From: Candidatus Cloacimonadota bacterium
GTDB taxonomy: Bacteria; Cloacimonadota; Cloacimonadia; Cloacimonadales; Cloacimonadaceae
Length of the DNA: 8,817 nucleotides
NCBI GenBank assembly: GCA_023230025.1
Contig: JALNYD010000104.1
Coordinates: 1-8,817, forward strand
Direction of reading: 5' to 3'
The notes below the pieces were generated by a model. It saw nothing but the letters and a program-made list of their open reading frames with translations, ran no database searches and had not been told where the DNA came from. Below are positions 1-7,377 of this stretch, one piece after another. The number at the start of each line of letters is the position of its first letter. The stretch's first letter is position 1. Position numbers and translations under genes: made by a program.

Positions 1-32
1 TGTATTTTTACGCTGAAATATCTGCCCAATAG
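1..32 (+). CDS. C-terminal tail of an upstream lipoprotein gene, paralogous to the next gene (partial)
   Basis: The window opens inside a reading frame that ends YFYAEISAQ followed by TAG at 30-32. The complete lipoprotein gene downstream ends almost identically (VYFYADISVH, then TGA). At the DNA level, bases 1-28 match 1045-1072 at 21 of 28 positions. The upstream gene is therefore very probably a tandem paralogue, a lipoprotein with a TolB-like repeat fold, and only its last nine codons are visible. Its stop codon overlaps the Shine-Dalgarno AGGAGG (31-36) of the next gene, so the two are probably co-transcribed. Function is inferred only from the similarity of the tail. Confidence 0.7.
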   Translation, partial: YFYAEISAQ

Positions 33-41
33 GAGGATGCT

Positions 42-1076
42 ATGAGAAGAATTGTATTCTATCTGCTTGCCTTGAGTTTACTACTGAGCTTGGGATCATG
101 TTTCTACCCATCGGAGCCCTTGCATCCATGGCCCGAATCCTGGTTTTGCAGCATCAATGCCGATGGGACGGGATTCCGGAGGATAAAGAAGGCTCCTTTT
201 AACATTCCGGGATTAGCCGATATATACATGACCAAAGACAATCGGATCATCTTCTATGGGGAGAGGCTGTGGATATCAGATCCCGACACGCTTAGCATTA
301 CTCCAATTACGCCGTATAATCTGGTAATGTTCGATAAACCACAACTTGAGTTTACTCGAGACGGAGAAACTGCTTATTTCGCCGCCAGTAGAGATTTGTA
401 CAGGATGAAGCTATCAACCAATGAGCCTTTCAAGATCACTGATACTCCGGAAGATTACTATTGGGCAGAGCCAATGTTGTCCGACAATGAAAGATATATT
501 TCAATTAGAGGTTATTGGGGAAAAAAGGGGGAGAGTGAGACCGTCTACTCTTATGTTGATCTCATTGACTACTCACTGCACAATGTATTCGCAGTTAACT
601 ATGTAGCTGCCCCCTACAAAGGGAAAATCATTGAGAGCCAGAACCGGTTTTTCTTAGAAAACAAACACGGATTTGGCAGTATCAACTTTGAAGATTCACT
701 GTTTACCTTGCATCAACCATATATTTCGAGTTACAAAAACATGTTTGAGACCTCATCAGATCAGCGTTACATTCTCACAAGATACAAGCAATCTACTTCA
801 TCCTATGCAATAGCAATCGATCTCAACGACTTTACACAGTATGAGCTGGGCAAAATCTATGAGCATATCTCAAGCAACCCGATCAAAGCCTGTAAAGACA
901 CAAATCTTGTTTTCTTCAGAGATGAGGATCATATCTACAAGTATGATCTGGATACTCATGTAAAAAGTGTTGTTATTGGACCAAGCGACAATCTCGGGGT
1001 GGGAAGGATTATTATGCATACTCCTACCCGGGATGGGTCAAAAGTCTATTTCTATGCTGATATATCCGTGCATTGA
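42..1076 (+). CDS. Secreted lipoprotein with TolB/PD40-like beta-propeller repeats, function unknown
   Basis: This 344-residue protein starts with a lipoprotein signal peptide: Arg2-Arg3, a hydrophobic stretch at about 4-17, and the lipobox L-G-S-C with the lipidated Cys at residue 20. Residue +2 is Phe, not Asp, so by E. coli rules it would go to the outer membrane. The mature part contains spaced blocks of the type 'NADGTGFRRI', 'FTRDGETAYFAA..DLYRMKL' and 'TRDGSKVYFYA', which resemble the PD40/TolB repeats of beta-propeller proteins. I infer a propeller-like extracytoplasmic sensor or scaffold; no catalytic motif is visible. AGGAGG at 31-36 lies five bases before the ATG and overlaps the stop of the upstream paralogue. 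The downstream start is only seven bases beyond this stop, so the genes look like one operon of envelope proteins. Lipoprotein assignment is firm, propeller fold moderate, role unknown. Confidence 0.85.
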   Translation: MRRIVFYLLALSLLLSLGSCFYPSEPLHPWPESWFCSINADGTGFRRIKKAPFNIPGLADIYMTKDNRIIFYGERLWISDPDTLSITPITPYNLVMFDKPQLEFTRDGETAYFAASRDLYRMKLSTNEPFKITDTPEDYYWAEPMLSDNERYISIRGYWGKKGESETVYSYVDLIDYSLHNVFAVNYVAAPYKGKIIESQNRFFLENKHGFGSINFEDSLFTLHQPYISSYKNMFETSSDQRYILTRYKQSTSSYAIAIDLNDFTQYELGKIYEHISSNPIKACKDTNLVFFRDEDHIYKYDLDTHVKSVVIGPSDNLGVGRIIMHTPTRDGSKVYFYADISVH

Positions 1077-1083
1077 GGTGCTA

Positions 1084-1579
1084 ATGAAAATGTGCAAATT
1101 TATCATTATGTTGTTACTGCTTTCATTATCCTACATACTGATGGCAGACCCTACTCGATATCCCTGGCTGGTTTCTCTTGATAACGAGTTTCTTGACAGT
1201 GAAATGACATGTGCTCCCATAGCCGCATGGGAATCTGCTGGATCAAATGCTGTGATTAATCCACTAACGGTCATTGAGATCGATATTACAAATATTGAAG
1301 GGAGCTTCGGAAGCGCAGACCCGTGTGTATGCTCCAAACCTGCTATCAGGCACAGGTGCGGTAACCATGGGCATCGGTAGATATGGCATGACTCTGAGGG
1401 ATCTTTCCATCACTACGGTAACCTCCAGTGCCATCTTTTCCTGGGATGTGTTTGATTCCCTAATCGAGAATGTCTGCATCGAAAACAGCACAGTGGAACA
1501 TGCTCTGGTCTTTTTCGGATTGGGTAGGAGCACCTACACCATGCGCAATCTGACCTTCCAGTTGCATATCAAGGTCTAG
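1084..1579 (+). pseudogene. Frameshifted and truncated secreted-protein gene
   Basis: ATG at 1084 follows a Shine-Dalgarno GAGGTG (1075-1080) that overlaps the stop of the preceding gene. It encodes a clear signal peptide: MKMCKF, a hydrophobic core, then a likely cleavage in 'YILMA|DPTRYPW'. Frame 1 reads sensibly to about 1310 ('VIEIDITNIEGSFGSA') and then turns into a Cys/His/Arg-rich non-protein-like tail, ending at 1380. The other forward frame becomes protein-like just there ('QTRVYAPNLLSGTGAVTMGIG') and continues to TAG at 1577-1579. Joining them needs one +1 shift between about 1300 and 1325. The second part, with 'TLRDLSI', 'LIENVCIENSTVEHALVF' and 'TMRNLTF', has the spacing of right-handed beta-helix repeats, but breaks off after only a few rungs, far short of a normal exported beta-helix protein. 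I read it as a decayed gene. A sequencing or assembly error would explain the frameshift but not the short end. Confidence 0.6.
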
Positions 1580-1682
1580 TACCATGTTATCGTAATCTAG
1601 ATTATAGTATGTTCCAATTCATTTTTTTGTTCAGACAGTTGCTGTATTACTTGACCTTCTCACAGGTAACATGTACTAGATC
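1573..1682. repeat. Imperfect inverted repeat overlapping the end of the broken gene
   Basis: The left arm 1573-1589 (GGTCTAGTACCATGTTA) and right arm 1667-1682 (TAACATGTACTAGATC) are inverted copies. They agree at 15 of 17 positions, with one mismatch and one bulged C, and are separated by 77 bp. The stop codon of the broken secreted-protein gene (1577-1579) lies inside the left arm. The arrangement could be the ends of a roughly 110-bp miniature element or the base of a long-loop RNA hairpin. No target-site duplication or transposase is visible, so the mobile-element reading is only a suggestion. Confidence 0.4.
1593..1604. repeat. 12-bp perfect palindrome TAATCTAGATTA
   Basis: A perfect palindrome sits just inside the left arm of the larger inverted repeat. 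It contains the rare tetramer CTAG, which also occurs once in each arm of the larger repeat. It could be a protein-binding site or simply a by-product of the AT-rich spacer; nothing around it decides the matter. Confidence 0.3.
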
Positions 1683-1873
1683 GGTATTTTTACATCTATG
1701 CCACCTAACATGCCTTTATGTAGTACCCAGCTTTTCCCCACTCAACAATGTACAAAGGGTTCAGTGAGGGTTTATAAAGTGTTCATGTAGAATGGGCATC
1801 AATTCACTTGACAGAAAGCAAGTTGATTTTAAACAGGCGGAGTGGGTGATTGATCCGCGACTAATTCCAGGGG
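1683..1873. other. Intergenic spacer before the large PPDK-like gene; no clear gene
   Basis: About 190 bp with no convincing gene. It must hold the promoter of the downstream operon unless transcription continues from the envelope cluster. A TTGACA at 1808-1813 is a perfect -35 hexamer, but the bases 17 nt further on (AAACAG, 1831-1836) are a poor -10. A TATAAA at 1773-1778 lacks a good -35. A weak stem GCGGA/TCCGC (1837-1841 with 1854-1858) lies just before the start codon. None of these is strong enough to be called a site. Confidence 0.4.
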
Positions 1874-4800
1874 ATGAGGATAGTGGAAAAATTAGTTTCC
1901 AAGGCGCTTACAGAGAATCTACGTGCTACCAGAGTAGCCCGTATTGAGCTTGATGAATCAGCACTGTGGTTGCTAGAGATATCCAGTGATTATTTCGGCG
2001 TTAACCAACGTTTACGTAGTTTTTTGGAGGAATTGTATCATCCCTATGTAAACATGGGCATTACTTTGAATCTGATGCGAGCCAGTATCCTGGGCGATCT
2101 ATGGTGGTTCCTCGCTTTGGAGGATAGCGGCAAAGCCTTGCAGATTGTCCTGGATCTCTATGCCAAAGCCGAACAATTGACGCAGCGGGAAGGTGACCAG
2201 AAGCAGCTTTTCGGAGATTATCTGGAGTATTGCCTTGCTTTGGCTGATCAAGCTCCAGCAGGAGTTCTGAACGATGCCTTTGATTTGTTGCAGAGCTTTA
2301 TCACAAAACATCTTCCTCTGTTTGTTCGTCTTAGCACTCAAGCCAGAAAAGTCCTGATTTCCCTTGAACAGCGCTGTGAGCGTCAGCAGGAATGTCAGCA
2401 GAACTTATCATTGATTTTGGGAGAGAATCTGAAACATTGGCAAAACAGCACCAAGATCAATGAATGGCTGGATAAACTGGATAGCAGGCCAGAGAATCTA
2501 AACCTCGCCTATCTGCCGAATGCTCAGTTCTATGATTATTGGCTGGAGCATCTCAGGAAGAGTAGCACTGTTGAAGATTATCGCATTGTGCCTTCCTTCA
2601 CCGAGATTGCCAGTTTACATCGGGATTTTGTGCTTGAGTTTAAAACCCTGAGTCATCGGGTGCAATATCTATTCTTCTTGCTTGGTTTACCAGCCATGCA
2701 GGATATGATGGATCATCTTTTATGGGATCTGAATCGGCAATTAGCCGAGCTGGAAAATGAGCATCCAGATGAAATCATCAGTATGCTCGATACGGTGTTC
2801 AACACCCTCAATGGCTTTACCCGAACGCATATGAACATCGTTCTAGATTGCGTTTTGACCATTGGCAAAGCTGTGTTGAAGGGAAGTGATAGCTCTCTGA
2901 TCAGGCACACAATTGATCATATTACAAATCTGGGTTTCACTCCGCCGGGAGAAGTCATGATCTCCGAAGAGTGGCAGATCGAAGTGGATAAAAACCATGT
3001 GAAACACCTGCGCGTTCTTCTGGAATTGATAGCGATCAACCCAGCGCAAAACAAGGATCTATTGGCTTTCACGCTGATCAGTCTTAGCAAGCATGGCGTG
3101 TTTATATCGGATACAGACTTGTTCCAAAAGGATGTTTCTGCCTTCCTGGGTTCAAACATCATGCCGATCTTTGTGCAATCCAAACACCTCTTGCGTAAGT
3201 TTCCAGTGTTTTTCAATGAGATTGGTGCAGAAGGTGAAATCCGCGATGCCAGCACCAGCCTCGACGAACTCTCTCAACGCAAAGATCGCCTGATTCACTT
3301 TTTACGTAAACAGGTGCATACCGAGAGCAACAACACCCATATTGCTCTAATCGAGAAGATACTACGCTATTGGATCACGCTGGATCCGACACCCCTGCAC
3401 AAGATCATTCCCGCTGATGTGTGGGAGAGCATTCAGGAAGTGGATGAGCGTACCAGAGAACAAAGCCAGATCACCCGTGACTTTTTGAATCAACGCTCTC
3501 TCAGCGATACAGAATTGCTGGCGCTTTCCTGGCAAAAAGTGGAATTGCAGTTTGAAAACATGGAAGAGGATTTCTGTACAAAAAGGCTAAAACTGCTTTG
3601 CTATTGTCACTTCCTCCTCAAAGATAAATACAATCTGGATCCCTATGATATCGTAAAGTTTCTCTCGCGCTACAATTTCTTTGATGCTCAGGAGCAAAAC
3701 CGGCTGCGAAACAGCCTGAACCGCAGGGATTATGATAGCTCAATCCGGCAAATGCTCTCCTATATTGGGCGGTTGAATGCTCAGATATTGGATCCCAAAC
3801 CCACCAGTCCCTGGGAAAATATTTATTATAAACGGCATATCGCAGCGGGGATACCTTCCATGTATGGTATGTATCGTGAACCCAAACTGGAAGCCATGGG
3901 AATGGTATTCCGGCTGGAGAACGTGATCCGTAAGTTATTCGAGCGAAGTATTGCTCAATTGAATCTGAACTATATCAATGGCAAGACCATGCGTCGTATT
4001 GTGCGAATATTGGAGATCTATGACTTCGCCATGCGTCAGGAAATGGTTACCAGTGATGCATTCAGCACTGCGCTGGCTATGCTGAGTTCTGTGCAGAACA
4101 TCTCGAATCTATCTCTGGAGCAATATCTGGACATCTTTAACCTGCTCAAGGATAGTGTGAATGAGATTGTGAACGAGTATTACTATCGTTTCTATGATAG
4201 CAACCTGGCCAAAGCCAAAGCAGGAAGCCGGACTCATAGTGAGATATTTGCCGAGGAGTTCTATCGGGAATTGCTTTCTGCCTCCTTCCTGGTTCAAGGT
4301 CTGGATGGCTTTATCACCAGGATTTTGCAATCCCTGACTGAGATGCGCAATCTCTTCAGCAAGGAAGATATCAACAAACTGATGTCCTATGATCCGGATC
4401 GGCTCTTTTTCCATCTATTCACTCGCAACTCCCGCATTGAGAATCAGGTGCTGCTAGGGTCGAAGGCTTTTTTCCTCAAGCGGATGCATCAATATGAGTT
4501 CCCCATCCCTCCGGGTTTCGTGATTACTACAGACCTGTATCGCAACCGCGATATAATCAATACACATCCGGATATCTCCAGTGAGTTTGATGCTTTGCTG
4601 TGGGATAACTTGCGCAAAATGGAGAATTATACCGGATTGGGTTTTGGTGATCCCCAAAAGCCGCTGCTGTTTTCAGTACGTTCCGGAGCGCCCATGAGTC
4701 TGCCCGGAGCGATGGACACTTTTTTGAACATCGGTTTGACAGATGAAATCACGCTGAAGCTATCTCAACGCCCGAATTATGGATGGACTGCATGGGATTG

Positions 4801-5911
4801 CTACAGAAGATTGATCCAAAGCTGGGGAATGGCACATGGTATTTCCAGAGATGAGTTTGACCAAGTGATGATTCTTTACAAGCAGCGTTATGAGATTAAG
4901 CAGAAGTTCCAGTTCAGTCCCATACAGATGCAGGAAATGGTCAATGACTACAAAAAAGTGCTTGATATTCATAGTGTGACCTTGGAGCAGGACCCCTATC
5001 GCCAGCTATACAAATCCATTTCTCATGTTTTGGATAGCTGGAACACTCCCCGAGCCCGTTTGTATCGCAGCAAACTGCATATAGCTGAGGAGTGGGGGAC
5101 AGCCGTGATTATCCAAAAGATGGTTTTGGGAAACATATCGTTGGATAGCGGCACCGGCGTGCTGTTTACTCATGCAGAATGGCACAAAGAGCCAGGGATA
5201 TATCTCAATGGTGATTTCACATTGTGCAGTCAGGGAGAAGATGTTGTGGCCGGATTGGTTCACACTTTGCCGATTTCGGAAGCCGAGCGCATGCAAAGCC
5301 AGGGTGAGATGTCTCTGGAAAAGGATTTTCCTGCGCTATACCAGGCGCTACTGCGCTATGCCAGACAGTTGATAGAAGAACGCAATTATCCCCATCAGGA
5401 GATGGAGTTTACCTTTGAGGGAAGCTCTGAAAAGCAGCTCCATATCCTGCAAACACGAAATCAAGTTATCCATAAAAGTCCGGAGTATCAGGTTTTGGGA
5501 AGTGCAATTGCCAATCTCAAGAGCCTGGGCTCAGGAATCGGAATCGGTAAGGGTGCAGTGAGCGGGATCATCGTTATCAACCAGGAGCATATCGAGAAGT
5601 TCAAAAACAGTGGTGAAGCATTGATCCTGGTTCGGCCGGATACAGTTCCAGATGATATGATGATGCTCTTTGAATGCCAGGGCTTGTTGACATCCAGAGG
5701 TGGAGTAACTTCTCATGCTGCGGTAACAGCTACCCGGCTGGGATTGATCGGAGTGGTAAACTGTCGGGATTTGGTGGTCAATGAAGCTAATTCCACCCTC
5801 CGCATCAAGAATGTCGATCTCAAAGCTGGTGACAAAATCACCATTGATGCTACGGGAGGGATGATCTACCTGGGCATCCAGCCATTGCAAAGCGTTCAAT
5901 CATTGGTATAA
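1874..5911 (+). CDS. Large PPDK-like ATP-grasp and phosphohistidine protein with a giant unknown N-terminal region and no PEP/pyruvate barrel
   Basis: A 1345-residue cytoplasmic protein with no signal peptide. Residues 1 to about 855 are mostly helical with many charged pairs, and I do not recognise them. From about 856 it is clearly PPDK-type. The ATP-grasp has LGSKAFFL (Lys864, matching PPDK Lys22), SVRSGAPMSLPGAMDT (Arg936, matching Arg92), the 'GEDVVAG' loop, and the metal/nucleotide residues Glu1176, Glu1178, Gln1193 and Arg1195 in 'QEMEF...LQTR'. The mobile domain follows with TSRGGVTSHAA: His1281 is the phosphohistidine, and Thr1279 is where PPDK regulatory kinases act. The chain ends 64 residues later, so the C-terminal barrel of true PPDK or PEP synthase is absent. 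ATP-dependent self-phosphorylation of His1281 is expected; the acceptor is unknown and may bind the N-terminal region. In-frame TAA at 1862-1864 limits the start to ATG 1874 or GTG 1883. The ribosome site is poor for both (AGGGG touches the ATG), so the start is uncertain by three codons. Confidence 0.9.
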   Translation: MRIVEKLVSKALTENLRATRVARIELDESALWLLEISSDYFGVNQRLRSFLEELYHPYVNMGITLNLMRASILGDLWWFLALEDSGKALQIVLDLYAKAEQLTQREGDQKQLFGDYLEYCLALADQAPAGVLNDAFDLLQSFITKHLPLFVRLSTQARKVLISLEQRCERQQECQQNLSLILGENLKHWQNSTKINEWLDKLDSRPENLNLAYLPNAQFYDYWLEHLRKSSTVEDYRIVPSFTEIASLHRDFVLEFKTLSHRVQYLFFLLGLPAMQDMMDHLLWDLNRQLAELENEHPDEIISMLDTVFNTLNGFTRTHMNIVLDCVLTIGKAVLKGSDSSLIRHTIDHITNLGFTPPGEVMISEEWQIEVDKNHVKHLRVLLELIAINPAQNKDLLAFTLISLSKHGVFISDTDLFQKDVSAFLGSNIMPIFVQSKHLLRKFPVFFNEIGAEGEIRDASTSLDELSQRKDRLIHFLRKQVHTESNNTHIALIEKILRYWITLDPTPLHKIIPADVWESIQEVDERTREQSQITRDFLNQRSLSDTELLALSWQKVELQFENMEEDFCTKRLKLLCYCHFLLKDKYNLDPYDIVKFLSRYNFFDAQEQNRLRNSLNRRDYDSSIRQMLSYIGRLNAQILDPKPTSPWENIYYKRHIAAGIPSMYGMYREPKLEAMGMVFRLENVIRKLFERSIAQLNLNYINGKTMRRIVRILEIYDFAMRQEMVTSDAFSTALAMLSSVQNISNLSLEQYLDIFNLLKDSVNEIVNEYYYRFYDSNLAKAKAGSRTHSEIFAEEFYRELLSASFLVQGLDGFITRILQSLTEMRNLFSKEDINKLMSYDPDRLFFHLFTRNSRIENQVLLGSKAFFLKRMHQYEFPIPPGFVITTDLYRNRDIINTHPDISSEFDALLWDNLRKMENYTGLGFGDPQKPLLFSVRSGAPMSLPGAMDTFLNIGLTDEITLKLSQRPNYGWTAWDCYRRLIQSWGMAHGISRDEFDQVMILYKQRYEIKQKFQFSPIQMQEMVNDYKKVLDIHSVTLEQDPYRQLYKSISHVLDSWNTPRARLYRSKLHIAEEWGTAVIIQKMVLGNISLDSGTGVLFTHAEWHKEPGIYLNGDFTLCSQGEDVVAGLVHTLPISEAERMQSQGEMSLEKDFPALYQALLRYARQLIEERNYPHQEMEFTFEGSSEKQLHILQTRNQVIHKSPEYQVLGSAIANLKSLGSGIGIGKGAVSGIIVINQEHIEKFKNSGEALILVRPDTVPDDMMMLFECQGLLTSRGGVTSHAAVTATRLGLIGVVNCRDLVVNEANSTLRIKNVDLKAGDKITIDATGGMIYLGIQPLQSVQSLV

Positions 5912-5942
5912 CACAAAACAATAGATAAAGGAGATAGCAAGC

Positions 5943-7193
5943 ATGAATCTCAGCTTAAGGAACAAAAACCTCCTGGGCATCAACGGCTTGGGGAGGATCG
6001 GGAAACTGCTACTGTGGAACCAAATCCATCTGAAGCACTATGAGGGCATCGTGGTGAATTGTGGACGTGAGGTGGGTAAAACCCTTGATGATCTGATTCA
6101 GGTAATTGAAACCGACAGCACTTATGGTTCGCTGCACAAGTTCCTGTTCGGAATGGTGGGTAGGAAAGCTCAGATCAAGATACTGGATGCTGATAAGCCG
6201 ATTTTGGAGATTGAGGGCATTCCAATAAAGATTCTCAGAACAGCCAGGGATCCCAAAGATATAAACTGGTTGAATGAAGGGGTAAAAGTAGTTGTAGATT
6301 GCACAGGCAGCTTCCTGGATCCCACAGTGATCTCTGAAGCTGGGAAGCCATGTTTGCGGGGGCATTTGGATGCTGGAGCTCTGAAAGTCATTTGTAGCGC
6401 ACCATTCAAGATCAAGGGGACTTCTCAGACACCATCCGATGCCAAAACCATGATCTATGGGATCAATCATCTGGAGTTCAATCCTGCAGAACATCATGTT
6501 ATCTCTGCTGCCTCCTGCACTACTACTGGCCTGTCTCATATGATCAAGCCCTTGCTGGAAAACAGTCTTACCTCCAGAATCGTAACTGCTTCGATGAGTA
6601 CAATCCATGCTTCTACAAACACCCAGTCCATTCTGGATAGTGTTCCCAAAGCAGCAGCAACTGATTTACGTAAATCCCGCAGTGTTATTAACAATGTGAT
6701 CCTTTCCACCACTGGGGCTGCCAAGGCTTTGGAACTGGTGATGCCGGAGATCAAGCACATAGGCTTTATGGCAGATAGTGTGCGCATCCCAACGAATACG
6801 GTATCTCTAATCAATCTCAACGTTACATTCTATACACAATTGGATGCTTTGGGTGAACCGATGATCAACCGCAAACTGATCAACGAAGTATATGCCTCTG
6901 CAGCTAAAGGACAACAAAAGGATCTTTTGGTCTATAGCGAAAGACAGAATGTATCTGCCGATCTGATCGGGACAATGGCTGCAATCACGATTGAAGCACA
7001 TGAAACGCATACCCGCACAGGTTTCATCAATTTCCCACCCGAGGCACTGGCTCAACAAGGTTTTGATACCGATAAGGAACTTCAAATGCCAGTTACCCAT
7101 GCGAAGATCTTTGGCTGGTATGATAACGAACTGGGATCTTACGTAAACTGCCTGTCCAAACTGACTAATTACGTCTTTGATAAAACCGTTTGA
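5943..7193 (+). CDS. gap: Divergent long-form glyceraldehyde-3-phosphate dehydrogenase
   Basis: This 416-residue enzyme should interconvert glyceraldehyde 3-phosphate and 1,3-bisphosphoglycerate with NAD(P) in glycolysis or gluconeogenesis. Visible marks are the Rossmann motif GINGLGRIG (12-20), the active-site SAASCTTTG with catalytic Cys192, general base His222 in 'STIHAST', STTGAAKAL, the anion-binding Arg281 in 'SVRIPTN', and GWYDNE (392 onward). Ordinary enzymes have about 335 residues. Here there are scattered insertions before Cys192, three extra residues between Cys and His, and about 24 extra before the WYDNE motif (around 352-380). The usual Asp after the second Rossmann strand, which holds the NAD ribose, is replaced by Cys40 in 'VVNCGREVG'. 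This suggests relaxed specificity or NADP use (inference). Shine-Dalgarno AAGGAGAT at 5928-5935 has good spacing. The gene lies 31 bp after the PPDK-like gene and is followed by a stem-loop, so the two probably form an operon. Confidence 0.93.
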   Translation: MNLSLRNKNLLGINGLGRIGKLLLWNQIHLKHYEGIVVNCGREVGKTLDDLIQVIETDSTYGSLHKFLFGMVGRKAQIKILDADKPILEIEGIPIKILRTARDPKDINWLNEGVKVVVDCTGSFLDPTVISEAGKPCLRGHLDAGALKVICSAPFKIKGTSQTPSDAKTMIYGINHLEFNPAEHHVISAASCTTTGLSHMIKPLLENSLTSRIVTASMSTIHASTNTQSILDSVPKAAATDLRKSRSVINNVILSTTGAAKALELVMPEIKHIGFMADSVRIPTNTVSLINLNVTFYTQLDALGEPMINRKLINEVYASAAKGQQKDLLVYSERQNVSADLIGTMAAITIEAHETHTRTGFINFPPEALAQQGFDTDKELQMPVTHAKIFGWYDNELGSYVNCLSKLTNYVFDKTV

Positions 7194-7217
7194 GATATAG
7201 AGAATGTTGCATTGCAA

Positions 7218-7243
7218 GCCCTGCCATCATGGTGGGGCATTTT
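7218..7243 (+). terminator. Putative terminator of the PPDK-like/gap operon
   Basis: GCCCTGCCAT (7218-7227) and ATGGTGGGGC (7229-7238) form a stem of up to ten pairs, including two G-U wobbles in RNA, with a very small loop that would open at the tip. ATTTT follows directly. It starts 25 bp after the gap stop codon. The U-tract is short, so termination may be partial. Confidence 0.55.
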
Positions 7244-7377
7244 GAGCTGTCAAAGTGAAGAATAGACACGAAACTGATGTTGAAGCCAATCCATTGTAGA
7301 TCGCATAAAAAATGGTTTGACAAAAAAGGAAAGCTAAAAAAGAGTGCAGGCAAAGATGATTTCCTTGGGAGAAGATA

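Noticed and set aside
1264..1533. 89-codon minus-strand open frame opposite the broken secreted gene
   Set aside because: The plus-strand reading, with signal peptide and operon spacing, explains the region better; no ribosome site or protein character is seen on the minus strand.
1680..1790. 36-codon open stretch right after the inverted repeat, considered as a continuation of the broken gene
   Set aside because: No beta-helix-like pattern, no start signal, and a Cys/Pro/Met-rich composition unlike the upstream part.
1808..1836. TTGACA upstream of the PPDK-like gene as a sigma-70 promoter
   Set aside because: Same problem: AAACAG at the -10 spacing is not convincing.
6009..6608. 199-codon minus-strand open frame opposite the GAPDH gene
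   Set aside because: It lies wholly inside a clearly conserved gene, has no ribosome site, and its translation shows no recognisable domain; it is an antisense shadow.
7317..7345. TTGACA upstream of the pilin-like gene as a sigma-70 promoter
   Set aside because: The -35 is perfect, but the sequence 17 nt downstream (AAGAGT) is a poor -10. I could not support a promoter call.
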